A stretch of DNA of 64,000 bases from CAVYXZ01 sp963772595 (GCA_963772595.1 CAVYXZ010000013.1:1-64000); one strand, 5' to 3'. Shown: positions 10,632 through 22,147, numbered from the stretch's first letter. The notes: generated from the letters alone by a model not told the origin. Numbers and translations are program-made.

Positions 10632-11667
10632 TTGGCAAAGAAAAGTGTTCGGCGCAGTGTTGCGATGACGCAGGAGATGCATAATCGGCTGGCGCAGTTG
10701 GTCAGTAAGCAGTCTCAGGATGTCACCGAAGCGGACCTCATACGCGAGGCCATCCGCCGTTATCTGGATGAACAAGAAGACCTGATCGGCAGCCGGCGTC
10801 ACTTCCAGAAATCGCTGCGTCAGCGAGTTGACCAACTTGAAAACGCCGTTGGATTTCAATTGAATGTCTTGATCTATCTGCTTGCCGAAGATGACCAGCA
10901 AATCGAAACAGCGATCCTGAATGCGCTGCGGGGCGGTGATATCCTGCTCGCCAAGATGAAAGCAGTGCGTGAACTGAAAGAACTCTGGGCAATGAGCAAG
11001 GCCATTATCGTCGTGGACTTCGCATACAAGGGTCCCAAACGTAAAGGCCGTGGCACAGGGCACAAGGGGCTTAGCAGCACGCTTAAGTATCTCCAGTACC
11101 GCGACAATCGCACCGATCATGTGACGCAAGACTCAGGATGATGAACGCTGGCGCGACTTCGGCATGGGCAGTCATTATCGTGAGATCTTCGAGAACTGTG
11201 ATCACTACCAGAGCCAGCATGTCCTGGCCTGGACCTGGGTGGTTTCTCCTGCCCCGGACCTGATGGCGCTCGTACCAGAAGACCAACGTCCGCGAATTGG
11301 TCTGTGACCTGACTGAAGCGTATCGTCGAGGATTACTACACCGAACGCGGTTTTGATTTGCCGGAATACAGCTATGTCCTGCATGATCGACTGACCGAAG
11401 CGAATGAGGACGAAGTGCCTATGCAGCAGCTTCATACCCATGTGGTGCTGCCGGGAACCAGCGCCGTCCATCGCAGAACGGCTGCCTGTTTACAACAACA
11501 AAGAACGCGGTCACGATGCACTTTTTCGTGAGATTGCGACGCGGCATTTCTCCGAGATGCTGGATGAGATCGTCGGACCGGAATGGCGCTTGCAGCGTGA
11601 AGAAACGCCGGAAGTCGAACCGGAACTGCCAGCACCCGACGATCTGGATAGCTGGTTCCCGCGCTAG
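10632..11667 (+). CDS. Relaxase-like mobilisation protein with RHH N-terminus, frameshifted
   Basis: About 345 residues after joining frames near 11120, 11300 and 11460. Residues 1-50 look like a ribbon-helix-helix DNA-binding domain (RRSVAMTQEMHNRLAQL ... DLIREAIRRYL). After a coiled segment comes a relaxase-like core: WTWVVSPAPDLM, VLHDRLTEANED and QLHTHVVLPGT, in which HTH...PG resembles the histidine pair (HUH-type metal site) of conjugative relaxases. The C-terminus (DNLDSWFPR-like) is acidic. It directly precedes the coupling protein gene (12 bases), the usual relaxase-coupling protein arrangement. The catalytic Tyr is not obvious from the sequence, so the assignment rests on motif and context. 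Confidence 0.55.
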
Positions 11668-11679
11668 GAGACGTGATCC

Positions 11680-13684
11680 GTGTTCTACTGGCTTTTCACT
11701 GAAGGGCGCGCCATTCTCAGCGGTTTGATCCTGCCGCTGTCATGTCTGACGCTGTCGTTGCCGCTGCTCACCAGTGCAATACTCGGCGCAGGCATCCAGC
11801 GCAGCGGGCAAGCACACGGCTTCTCCGGTTGGAAACGTGGCGCAAAGCTGCTGACACATCTCATTGTGCTGTTGGGCGTGACGGCACTGTATATCGCTCT
11901 GGTAGGCGATGCAGGCAATCCAGCCGCTGCGAGGCAGGCCGACTGCCAATGCCCTTCATTCGTGCCATCGCCGGTGGACCGGACAACATTCAGCATCAGC
12001 GCTTATTCCTGTTTGGGATGATGCTGGTTTTCTTGGGATTTGTCGTCACGCTTGGACTGCACAGCGCGATCAAGGATGGCGGTTGGCTGCGAGAGCGTGT
12101 AGATCGGCTGCGGACACCCCAGATCAGACGCGGGGCGTTGGGGTCGTCTCACTTCTGCACGCTGCGCGAGTATCGACGCTTCAGGCGACACGATTCGGAA
12201 GGGCTGGTGATGCTGGGAGCGTTCTGGGGCGAGAACCGGCGACGGCTCGACCTCGGCACAGGACGATTCTGTCTGGGCGGGGAGGACATCGCACGCGGTA
12301 TCCTGACACTCGGCGGTCCTGGTTCTGGCAAGACGCAGGGTATCATCCTGCCTGCCATCGCTGACCGGATGCTGGCCGGACACTCGCTTATCGTCGCCGA
12401 TCCGCAGGGCGAAATCACCAGCCACGTGCTGAAGTACGCCGCCGTCACCCGCCATCTGGTCGTCGTGCATGATCCGACTTCCACCATCGGCCCCCGCTAC
12501 AACCTGGCGGAAGGCATCGACAATGTATCCGATGCACGGGCCATCGCCGATGTACTCGTACCGACGGCGCACGGCGACAACCGCTTCTGGACGGACAGCG
12601 CCGCCGCACTGCTGGCCGCCTGCCTGATCCGCTTCGATAATCTCGGCGACATCTACAATGCCATGAACGACCTCAAAGGACTGGCGCAGGCGCTGTCATC
12701 GCAGAAAGATGATGCGGCGCTGCTGGCAAACAGCTTCATTGCCTCGGTAGGTTCGGATGGCAGGGTAGCCTCGAATGTCGTGGCGACGCTGGCGACAGCG
12801 CTCACCGGCTGGGCATCCACTGAAGTCCGCGACAACACTGCTGCATCTGACTTCGACGCTGAATTGATCGTCGATCAGCCGACTGTTGTCGTGTTGACCT
12901 GTCCCGGCAGGATGCGCGCGGTCTACGCCTCCTATCTCGGCGCGACACTGCGCAAGCTGATGCTCGATCTGGACACCATCGGCGAGCGCAATAAAGGTCC
13001 GCTGCCCATGCCCGTCGGCGTGATCCTCGACGAGTTCCCGACGCTGGGCAAGCTGGACAGCCTGGTGGCTGATGTGAACCTCGTCCGCAAGCGCCGCATC
13101 TCGATCCTGATTGGCGCGCAGACGAAGGGGCAGTTCCACATGATCTACGGCAGCGAAGGCACGCAGGCACTGTTCACCGGGCTGGCGACACAGGTGGTCT
13201 ATGGCGGCTGTGATGCGGATACCGCCGAGTTCTACAGCCGAGCCAGCGGCACAGCGACCACCGATGCCAATGTGGACGATCCCAACAGCCACCTGCGCCA
13301 ACGTCCGCTGCTGACGGTGGATGAGGTCATTACGCCACAGGTCGGCAACTGCACCATCTTCGCCCGCTACGTCGAAGTGGGATTTGCCACGCAGGTTGTC
13401 CTCAACGCCCGGCTGACACGCTTCTACGAGCGCGAGGACTGGAAGCGGCGACTGAAAGCCGCTGAAGCGCATTGAGCCGCTGCTGTTGGAGCGCGGCATC
13501 GCGCTGGAAATTGTGCCACCAGAGTCGCCAGAAGCCGGGCAACGACAAACTGGAGGAAGCAGCGCACGCAGCAATGGACCGCGTTGCCAGGGAAGCGCAA
13601 GAAAAGGCGGGCGACAGTGTGCAGTTCACCGGGATGGGTGCGATGCGCCAGAAACATGAACAGCTATTGGAGATTGACGCATGA
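11680..13684 (+). CDS. Type IV coupling protein (VirD4/TraG-type ATPase)
   Basis: Inner-membrane ATPase that hands the relaxase-DNA complex to the conjugation channel. Starts at GTG 11680 with AGGAG ten bases upstream. Two or more N-terminal membrane segments (around GLILPLSCLTLSLPLL, LLTHLIVLLGVTALYIAL and FGMMLVFLGFVVTLGLH) precede the ATPase domain with Walker A GGPGSGKTQG (about 12310), Walker B VGVILDEFPTLG (about 13020) and the RKRRISILIGAQTKGQ segment typical of VirD4/TraG. Frame changes lie near 11940 and 13458; the frame that follows the second one (KRIEPLLLERG...) is treated as the C-terminus, ending at 13684, but the stop at 13475 could be genuine. Confidence 0.85.
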
Positions 13685-13855
13685 CGCTGAACAAGAAGAA
13701 GATGGTGCGCGAGATCGGGCGGCGCACACGGCTGAAGAACCGCGATGTGCAGTTGATGCTGGAAACGCTCATCGACGTGTGGACGGAAGAGCTTGGTCGC
13801 AGGTGGGCGGATCGAGCTAGAGAACTTCCTTGTGCTGGAGACACAGAGACATTGA
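13681..13855 (+). CDS. HU/IHF-like small DNA-binding protein
   Basis: About 57 residues, starting at ATG 13681 which overlaps the coupling protein stop by ATGA. The sequence MTLNKKKMVREIGRRTRL followed by VQLMLETLIDVWTEEL matches the N-terminal helices of HU-family proteins; after a one-base frame change near 13800 the segment GGRIELENFLVLE resembles the beta turn that follows. The protein stops before the DNA-clasping arms of a full HU, so it is a half-length relative. Location suggests an accessory DNA-bending role in transfer or ICE maintenance. Confidence 0.5.
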
Positions 13856-14080
13856 TAGAGGCATAAATTGCGGTATTTTGAATTCAGATATTGCTGCACC
13901 ATCGCAGATTAGACGGTTAGTCCTTAGAACAAGCAGAAAACTCCGAAGTTTAATAAAAGCATAATTCTTTCACTATCTATAAATGCGAGCCATCGTAAAA
14001 TAAGATAGTATGGTTAACTAAATCACAGATTATATATGACAATGGATCCGATTGTAACAGCTGTTTCCGTGGAGTGCTCA

Positions 14081-16210
14081 ATGAAGAAGAAACTGTTTGT
14101 ATTCTTTCAACCTATCAAGATCATGATAGTCCTTTTATTATGCAGTATACCATTTCAAACACGCGCTTTTTAACTCATTCATAGGTGAGCGAATACATCA
14201 AGAAATCACCCGAAACGCTCTCCCATTCCTGCAAGAGCGTATCCTTATCAAGATTGTTGATGGGAACGATGCCTGGTTTGATCTCAAGGAGCGGAACGAC
14301 ACAAGAGTTCACTTTGACAGTTGTAACTTCACAGGGGGTTCGGAATACATAAATAGTCAATTCGACAAGGTTTTGAGTGAGATTCCGCAAGATGATGCCG
14401 CCGAGGATTTTGGCCACCTTTTACATACAGCTCAAGATTTTTATGCACACAGTAACTGGATAGAGATACAACAAGCGCTCCAGGTCACGCCAGGGATTTT
14501 CGAAACAGGGGTATTTAAGTGGGCCAATATGATGCCAATGGCATCCTATACCGCCAATGTCAAAATAGTCCAAATCAGCGATGAAGATACTATGTCCCGC
14601 TATCAACTGAGGCGCGAAGGTAAGTTAGTTTGGGTTACGGAAGATGCTACAGGTACTGAATTTCTGGGTTTGATCAGTGGTGCAGTTGGTGACTTCGGGA
14701 ACTGTCCGGAACAAATAGCTCTCGGGCACTATGATCCTTTTACTGACGGACCCAATCCAAACCCCCTCGGATTGATGTATGGGAGCCTTGCTTCTACTTC
14801 TCCTAACTTCGGGAAAGGCCTAAATAAAGATTACCAAGGGCGACCTGGTTTTGAAACCGCGAAAGAGCTGGCAATTCGACAGACTACCCATGAATGGTGT
14901 CGCCTGATCAATCTAGTGTCCCTAAGGGCTGATGGAGATACGGCAGTAAAAATCTCTTCAGTAAGTGGGTTGATCCCGATCACATAAATGAGGCAATTGG
15001 CGCGTGTTCTAATCTAGGTATCGACGTGATATCCAGGATTCCAGAATTACTGAATTTGGAAATCAGCCGTCCAACGGATATTGGCAATTCTTTGGATCTT
15101 GTTTTTGTTATCGATACTACCGGAAGCATGGAAGACGATATTGATCAGGTGAAAATACACGCTCTTGAAATTATTGACGAAGTCGCATCAAACACTGCCG
15201 ATTGGCGCATTGGCATTGTTGTCTATCGAGATTACGGGCCGCCATATGGTCTTGAAAATGACGAGTACGTCGCGCGCCACGAAATCGAGTTCTCGTCAAA
15301 TCGAGACGAAGTTTCTAGTGCCATTCAGCAGATAACAATTCGTGTGGGCGCAGGTGATGCGCCAGAAGCGGTTTTCGCTGGATTGATGGAAGCTATTGTT
15401 TTTCCTTGGCGAACGGGCGCGCGCAAAGTTATTGTTCTTATGGGTGATGCACCCCCGCATGATCCCGAGCCATTCTCTGGTTATACTAGCCAATCTGTTC
15501 TTCAGGCAGTATTTGATGTTGATCCAGCTAGCATATATCCGCTGTTGATTGAAAGCGAAAATGCGGTGCGGTTTCCTTTCCAAGTACTGGCCGATGGGAG
15601 TTCAGGCAGACTATTCTATGCGGCGAACGCTCAAGAAGTTGTTCCCACTTTACTGTCAACAATCAATACAGCAACAGGAGTGCAGTTGTCGGTAGGGCTT
15701 GAAGTTCAAATCGCAAGTCTTGAACCCAATTTCCCCTTACGAACAGCACCATCGATGCGCGTGAGCACGATTGGCAACATCCCTCGCAGTGACCATGCGA
15801 CCATTATCGATGGGCCTGAAGTGGTCTTTGAAATGTCAGATCGCAATGTGCCGCAGAACTTCGTCTGGTGGAAAATAAGCACTGAGAGTGGCAGCGAAGG
15901 TTGGATTCAAGGGACCTACTATGGTGAACCGATTCTCGTCCCGTTTTCCGAAAAGTCTGCAATACCAGCAGTCACCTGTACGCTAAGCACGTTACGCGAT
16001 GTAAATATTCGCAGTGGCCCAGGCACGAACTATCAACAGATTGCAAGTCGCGCAGGTGAGGGGCAACTCCTCGCTGCGGATGGTCAATACGGCAACATCA
16101 ATGTCGTACAGGATCACTGGTGGCAGCTGATAGACGGATCTCTGATTCGGGATGACCAGGTGCATGAGATCGGGGATTGTGCTAGTCTCCCTGTGGTGGC
16201 TGCTCCTTAA
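14081..16210 (+). CDS. Secreted Het-C / VWA / SH3b multidomain protein, frameshifted
   Basis: About 709 residues joined over frame changes near 14170 and 14950. GGAG lies 6 bases before ATG 14081. An N-terminal signal peptide (KKK then IMIVLLLCSIPF, ending near QTRAF) is followed by a Het-C-like zinc domain with the hallmark FGHLLHTAQDFYAHSNW at about 14410-14460, then a von Willebrand A domain (LDLVFVIDTTGSMEDD, MIDAS DxTxSM) at about 15090-15660, and a C-terminal bacterial SH3 domain (VNIRSGPGTNYQQIAS) near 16000. Het-C/VWA combinations occur in fungal incompatibility-related and bacterial exported proteins of poorly known role. The gene is clearly AT-richer than its neighbours and flanked by conjugation and mutasome operons, hence ICE cargo. 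Its exported state suggests surface or intercellular action. Confidence 0.75.
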
Positions 16211-16268
16211 GTCGAGGTGTTTTTTCTTACGCACGTGTTCTCACCGGTAAAGAACTCCTGGCATGTTG

Positions 16269-19200
16269 CTAAGTGCGCACCCGCTGTCTGACCAGAATGG
16301 GCGCAAGGGGCTGGACGCGCCGGGCCATGACGTTAATCACATCGCCTTCGCGCTCAACCTGGCCCTCAACATAGAGCAGGTGGGTGGCGTGGACGATGCG
16401 GCGAAAACGGCCATAGACGTAGGGGCGGAAGATGACGTTCATAAAGCCGGCCTCGTCCTCCAGCGTGACGAAGTGGAAGCCTTTGGCGGTCGGCGGCGCC
16501 TGATGGACGACGTTGATCCCCGCCACAGCCACCACGCTGCCCGGTCGGGCATACTCCAGCGCCGCGCTGCCCAGGATCTGCTGCGCGGCCAGCCCATCAC
16601 GGTAGCGCTGGAGGGGATGCTCATGGATGGAGATGCCCAGCAGTTCAAACTCAATGCTGCGCTCGTCCAGCCGGGTCAGTTCCGGCGCGGGCAGCGGATC
16701 ACGGTCGAAATCCAGATCAAGCATGTCGGGCTGCTGCGCCACCAGGTCCAGGTCCCATAAAAGCTGCCGCCGTCCGCGTCCCCAGGCATCGAAGCCGCCG
16801 ACCAGAATCAGATGCTCCACCAGCCGCCGCGAGAGCCGGGTCCGCTGGCAGAAGTCCTGGAGATCGGCGAAGGGCCGTTCCGCGCGCGCTTCCACCACCT
16901 TTTCGCAGGCCGCCTCGCCAAAGCCTTTGACGTAGTTGAAACCGATGCGGATGCCCTCGCCTTCGACAGCACAAACGGCCTGGCTGCGGTTGACATCCAC
17001 CGGCAGCACCGGGATCTGGTGGCGCTTGACGTCGTTGACCACCACCGCCGGGGTGTAGAAGCCCATCGGCTGGTTATTCAGGATGCCGCAGAAGAAGGCG
17101 CGCGGATGGTAGCGCTTGAGCCAGGCGGATTGGTAGACCAGCACGGCGAAGGCCGCCGCGTGCGACTTGGGGAAGGAGTAGCCGCCGAAGGCCAGCAGCT
17201 TCTCGAAGACCGTCTCGGCCAGTCGCCTGTTCGACGCCCTTGGCGAGCGCTCCGGCGATGAACTGGTCGTGGAAGCTGGCGATGCGTTCGGGCGCGTGCT
17301 TGCTGCTGAGGGCGCGGCGCAGCAGTTCGCCCTGGCCCGGCGTGAAACCGGCCAGCGCGTGGGCCACCTTCAGCACCTGCTCCTGGAAGAGGATCACGCC
17401 CAGGGTCTCGGCCAGCACGCCCTTGAGGCTGTCGTGAAAATAGGTCACTTCTTCCAGGCCCAGCCGCCGCCGCAGGAAGGGATGCACCATGTCGCCCTGG
17501 ATCGGGCCGGGGCGGATCAGCGAGATGGCGATCACCAGGTCCTCGAAGCGCGTGGGCCGGAAGCGCGGCAGCATCTGGGACTGGGCGCGGCTCTCGACCT
17601 GGAAGACGCCGACGGTATCGCCCGCCGTGATCATGTCGAAGACCGCCGGATCAGCGAAGGAGAGCCGGTCCAGATCGACGCATTTCGCCGCTGGTTTCCT
17701 CAATAATGCGCAGCGCCTCGGCCACCGCCGAGAGCATCCGCAGGCCCAGGATGTCCAGCTTGACCAGCCCTGCGGTCTCCAGCGCCTCCTTGTCCCACTG
17801 GACGACGGTCCGCTCGTCCATGCGGGCCGGTTCGGTTGGCAGGCGCTCGGCCAGCGGCTGGCGGGTGATGATCATGCCGCCGTTGTGGATGCCCAGATGG
17901 CGCGGCAGGCCCTTGATCTCGTTCGCCAGTTCATACAGATAAGTCGCCGTCTTGAGCGGCAGCTTGCCATCCGGCTGCGGCACGGTCTCGTCGTAGAAAT
18001 CGACCCGGTCGGCCAGTTCGCCCAGCAGTTCCGGCGGCAGATCCAGCAGCTTGCCCACGTCGCGGATGGCCGAGCGGCGGCGGAAGGTGATGTAGGTGCA
18101 GGCCATGGCGGCATGGTCGCGGCCATAGCGCTCGTAGATGTACTGGATGACTTCCTCGCGGCGGTCGGCCTGGAAGTCGATGTCGATGTCCGGGGCCAGC
18201 TGGCGCTCCGGCGAGAGGAAGCGCTCGAAGACCAGATCGTACTTGAGCGGATCGACCGGCGAGATTTGCAGCAGGTAGGCGATCAGCGAGTTGGCCGCCG
18301 AGCCGCGTCCCTGGCAGCGGATGCCCTCCTGGCGGGCGAAGCGGCAGATGTCCCAGACGATCAGGAAGTAGTTGTCCAGCCCGGCTTTGCCGATGACATC
18401 GAGTTCGTAGGTCAACTGCTGGCGCACGCGCTCGGAGGGCTGTGCCGTAGCGATAGCGCAGTCCCTGCTTCGCAGCGCTGGCGCAGATAGTCCGCCGTCG
18501 AAAGTGGGTCCGGTGTCGGAAAGCGCGGCAGGTCCTGCAAGCCGTAGCGCAGCTCGTACTGGCACTGCTCGGCGATGACCAGCGTATTTTGCAGTGCCAG
18601 CGGATAGTCACGGAACAGCTCAGCCATCTGGCGCGGCGACTTCAGATAATACTCGGCGTTGGGGCGGTGCAGCGGCTCGGATTCGGCCAGCGGGGTCAGG
18701 TGCTGCAAGCTGACCAGCACATCCTGCAAGCGGCGCTCCTTGGGCGTGGCGTAATGCACGTTGTTGGTCGCCACAATGCCCAGGCCCAGCCGTTCCGCCA
18801 GCCGGACCGACTGACAGACGAGGTCCTTATCCTCCGGCAGCAGATGATGCTGTAACTTCGATCCAGAAGCGCTCGCGCCCGAAGAGATCGAGATAATCCT
18901 GTGCCGCTTTGGTCGCCGCGGCTTCATCCCCGGCCAGCAGCGCGGATGCAACTCGTCCGTGACGGCAGCCGGACAACGCGATCAGGCCCTCGGTGTGCCC
19001 GGCCAGCAGTTTCGGCGGCAGTTTCGCCTCGCCTTTCTCGACGGCGTGGCGCGCCTGCGAGATCAGCCAGCAGAGATTGTGCCAGCCGCGTTCCTCGGCC
19101 ACCAGCAGGGTCAGGTGATGCTCGCCAATCGTGAGTTCCGTGCCCAGGATCGGCTGAATGCCCTGCGTCTTGGCCGCTTCGACAAAGCTGACCGCGCCGT

Positions 19201-19336
19201 AGACCGCGTCGTGATCGGTCAGGGCCAGGGCGGGCATCCCCAGCGCTGCCGCCTGGGCGACCAGGGCTTCCGGCGAGGATGCGCCGTCTTTCAGGCTGTA
19301 GTAGGAGTGGGCATGGAGTTCGACATAATCAGTCAT
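16269..19336 (-). CDS. dnaE2: Error-prone DNA polymerase III alpha subunit (DnaE2/ImuC), frameshifted
   Basis: Translesion polymerase of the SOS mutasome. About 1,020 residues over five frame segments (changes near 18850, 18460, 17690 and 17240). N-terminal PHP domain (ELHAHSYYSLKDG), polymerase catalytic acids in APDIDIDFQADRRE, the SLIRPGPIQGDMVHPF segment, helix-hairpin-helix region and a C-terminal OB-fold (PGSVVAVAGINVVHQ) but no beta-binding tau tail, matching the DnaE2 length rather than the longer replicative DnaE1. ATG 19336 follows the stop of the DUF6504 gene by 2 bases. The operon companions imuA, imuB and DUF6504 support DnaE2. Probably damage-inducible through the LexA-like box before imuA. 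Confidence 0.9.
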
Positions 19337-19338
19337 AT

Positions 19339-19590
19339 TTATGTGCGCTGGAGATACCAGGTGTCGCTCAGGAGATCGTGATAAATCTCGACCTGCAAGC
19401 CGGTGCTGGTGCGCAGCAGGAAGTAATCGCGCGATTTGTGCAGCGCCCACCACCAGCCCCAATCCAGCCGCCAGCGGTTGGGGATCGACTGCACGGGATG
19501 GCAGCGTTTGCGCCAGATGAAGTAGGCCGGGCGGGCGACCGAGTCGGCCATGACCGCGATGGCTTCGGGCGGATCATAGAGACGGCTCAT
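19339..19590 (-). CDS. DUF6504-like small protein of the imu operon
   Basis: An 83-residue protein rich in aromatic residues (RRWRLDWGWWWALHKSRDYF, ETYHDLLSDTWYL-like end). Such proteins, annotated DUF6504, are commonly found between imuB and dnaE2 in actinobacterial and related mutasome operons. ATG 19590 overlaps the imuB stop by ATGA, so it is translationally coupled. Biochemical role unknown; the strict placement suggests a mutasome accessory. Confidence 0.7.
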   Translation of the reverse strand: MSRLYDPPEAIAVMADSVARPAYFIWRKRCHPVQSIPNRWRLDWGWWWALHKSRDYFLLRTSTGLQVEIYHDLLSDTWYLQRT

Positions 19591-20787
19591 GCCGTGCCCG
19601 CCTGGTCGAGATCGTAGCCTTCTTCGGGAAAGTAGCTGTCGTTCGGTCGGCGATGCACCTTTAAGAACGGCTCTGGGCCGTGACGCGGCTGAAGCTGCGC
19701 CACCACCTGATCCAGGCTGCTGGCATCGGCGAACCACTGGCCGAAGAAATCCAGCTGGCGCGGCAGCGGCGCTTTGAGATCGGCCAGCGTGACCTCCACC
19801 GCGCTGACTCGGGCTGATGATCTCCAGCGGCTTGAGCAGGCTCAGCAGGGCCGACGACAGCGCAAAGTGCGACAGCAGCGCCTCGCGCGGGATCTGCTGC
19901 GTCTCCAGCAATTGTTTGCCCTCCAGGTGCAGCGTGAGCGTGATCTCCTGGCTGGCGAGGTTCTGCTGCTTGAGGCGTTCCGCCAGGGTTCCGGCCAGAT
20001 CGCGCAGCACATGCTCGAGGATCTGCCGGTCCTCCACGCCCGGCTCGAAGTCGTGGGTGATCTGCTCGGTCTGGCGCGGCTGGTAATGCGCCACCGGGCG
20101 CAGATCCTGGCCCAGCGCCAGATCGCGTAACTGCCGTCCAGTCTTGCCGAAATGGCTCAGCGCCGCCGTGCGCGAGAGCGCCGCCAATTGGCCCAGCGTC
20201 TCCAGGCCCAGCAGGGCGAACTTGCGCTGCAATTTCTGTTCCAGGGCCAGGCGTGCCAGCGGGAAGGGAGCCAGAAAAGCCGCCTCGCCGCCCGCTGGGG
20301 ACTGCCTTGACCTCGCCTTCACCGGCCTGCACCGCCGCGATCCGGGCCGTGAATTTGTCGGCAGCGCAGCCCACGCCGGGCAGAAAGACCGAGTGGTCGA
20401 TGACGTGCTGCCGGATCTGCCGCACCCGCGTACGGGCCTCAAAGTCTGAAATCTTGCCCAGGTCGAGCCAGAGCGCCGCGCCGTGATCTGCCTCGATCTC
20501 CAGCCGATTCGAGAACAGCGCCAGCGTCTCCAGCAGATCGTCCGCCGCCTTGCGATGGCGACTCGCCACCAGCGGCACGTACTGCGCATCCGGGCAGAGC
20601 GACTCTGGCACGCGAGACGGCCAGACCCGGTTTGACGCCCATCTGCCGGGCCAGCGGCGAGGCGGCATAGACCCGGTCGCGCGCTTTCTTCTGCTGCGTC
20701 AGGACCAGGATGTCATCCGTCAGCCCAGCGTAAGTGCGTGCGGGCGACCATAATGGCGAATTCGGGGATGTGGAGACAGACGATCAT
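19587..20787 (-). CDS. imuB: ImuB, catalytically inactive Y-family polymerase homologue, frameshifted
   Basis: Hub of the mutasome that links ImuA, DnaE2 and the beta clamp. ATG 20787 (ATGA overlap with imuA) begins IVCLHIPEFAIMVARTHL, which aligns with a Y-family N-terminus but has no Asp where active polymerases bind metal, as expected for ImuB. Following pieces lie in different frames: the fingers/palm region, ARTRVRQIRQHVIDHSVFLPG, a helix-hairpin-helix region with LLGLETLGQLAALSRTAALS, and the little-finger-like part (LTLHLEGKQLLETQQIPREA). About 400 residues; at least four frame changes (near 20640, 20290, 19800 and earlier). Confidence 0.8.
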
Positions 20788-21513
20788 GAGGGCCGCCTTT
20801 CGAAGGAGAGGTCGAGGCTGAGCTGCTGCCCACCGGGGCCGCCTTTGTCTTTGAGAACCTGTACCTGGACCCGGTAGCCCGGCGGATAGGCGGGAGTCTC
20901 GAACCAGGTCTGGCGCTCGACTTTGAGCCGCAGCGAGGCCGGGCCATCCGGTATGGAAGCGATGCCGTCGTTGAGCAGAAGCAGCAGGGTCCAGGTCGAG
21001 CGCGGCAGCAGTGGCGCCACCCGTGCCAACGTTCTTTGTAAGGCTTGCATCTGCGGCGGCCCGCAAAAACGCTCGTCTACCGCATCCAGCACGACCAGTC
21101 CGGCGACCGGCACGTTGAGCAGATCGCGCAGGATCTCCAGCGTGTCTGCCCAGGTCTCCGGCTGGACCAGCAGCAGCAGGTCCAGATCCACGCCGCCGCT
21201 TTCCGCCATGTGCGGGTCGAAGGTGGCCGACGTGTCCAGGTGGACGACGACCAGCTGCGCAGTCTGGGCCTGGGCCATGAGTGCGTAAGCCAGCGTGGTG
21301 ACACCTGATGTGCCGTGCCCCATGAAGGTACTCAGACGCTGCCGAGGGATGCCGCCCGCGGCCAGGGCCTGATCCAGGGCCGGGTAGCCGCTGGGAATAG
21401 CTGGGGACGCTTTGTTGGGAAAAAGACTTAAGCGGTTGCAGTGACTTCGCACCGTAGCGTTGATTGAGTTCTGAAACAAGGTCATCCAGGTGGCGAAGCG
21501 GCTGTGTTGGCAT
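20784..21513 (-). CDS. imuA: ImuA, RecA-like mutasome protein
   Basis: About 242 residues. Start taken at ATG 21513 (MPTQPLRHLDDLVSELNQRYG), requiring one frame change near 21415 to reach the main frame (YPALDQALAAGGIPRQRLS...). A RecA-like fold is suggested by the degenerate P-loop GHGTSGVTTLA and by the VVVHLDTSATFDP and VAGLVVLDAVDE strands. The P-loop has T-S-G-V-T-T in place of a standard GKT, so ATP hydrolysis is doubtful, as in many ImuA proteins. First gene of the imu operon; the LexA-like site lies 28 bases upstream. Confidence 0.75.
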
Positions 21514-21540
21514 GAGTTTAGTTTTTGTAACAGCAAGATA

Positions 21541-21554
21541 CGAACATATATTCT
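21541..21554 (-). promoter_or_regulatory. LexA (SOS) box-like operator before imuA
   Basis: CGAACATATATTCT matches the Gram-positive-type LexA consensus CGAACNNNNGTTCG at 12 of 14 positions, counting the four N positions as matches. It lies 28 bases upstream of the imuA ATG, inside the likely promoter, as expected for SOS control of imuAB-dnaE2. No lexA gene is visible in the window, so the repressor would be chromosomal. Confidence 0.65.
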
Positions 21555-21745
21555 ATTACAAATACTCCTACGGCGTGAATTACGCTGCGGTTCGAAGCTG
21601 GATAGATTACTGTTAGAAAACCTGTTCTAGTGAGAATAGTCTGCTCGATGCGGTGCGGGCGCTGCTGTAGCTCTGAGTAACCATCTCAAAGCAGGTCTGG
21701 TAAGATAGTGAGCCATTTTCAATCTAGGAGGCGAGCAGAACCTGA

Positions 21746-21943
21746 ATGAGCGATGGACAGATTTGTAAAGATATCCGACCTGGCATGGAAGTTGCTATTG
21801 TCCTCAAGCAAGACCAACGCACAGGCAAGCTCACCAGAGGTATTGTTAAGGATATTTTGACCAAATCCGCCAATCATCCCCATGGCATCAAGGTTCGCCT
21901 TACGGATGGACAAGTCGGGCGGGTGCAGCAAATCGGTAGCTAA
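21746..21943 (+). CDS. ywbE: YwbE family protein
   Basis: A 65-residue protein matching the YwbE family almost throughout: VAIVLKQDQRTGKLTRGIV, NHPHGIKVRLTDG and GRVQQI are family hallmarks. AGGAGG lies 14 bases before ATG 21746, a long spacing. Function of YwbE is unknown; the fold is a small KOW/S1-like beta domain. It stands alone between the imu operon (divergent) and the minus-strand operon that starts with the topoisomerase region. Confidence 0.85.
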   Translation: MSDGQICKDIRPGMEVAIVLKQDQRTGKLTRGIVKDILTKSANHPHGIKVRLTDGQVGRVQQIGS

Positions 21944-22147
21944 TGGCTTATTGCAGTATCCAGATAACCGGCTAGTACTCAAAGGTCCATATCCAGCGAA
22001 GCCACTCATCCTCATGGAGGGTCAGGATCTGGCGGTTTGAGATAGTGGCCCTTCGGCCTCAATACGCGCATCGTGTTCGGCATTCGGATTGTAAGATGCC
22101 AGTCTCGCGAGGGCGGGTCAGAGTCAATTCGGCGTTCTGGTATGCCG

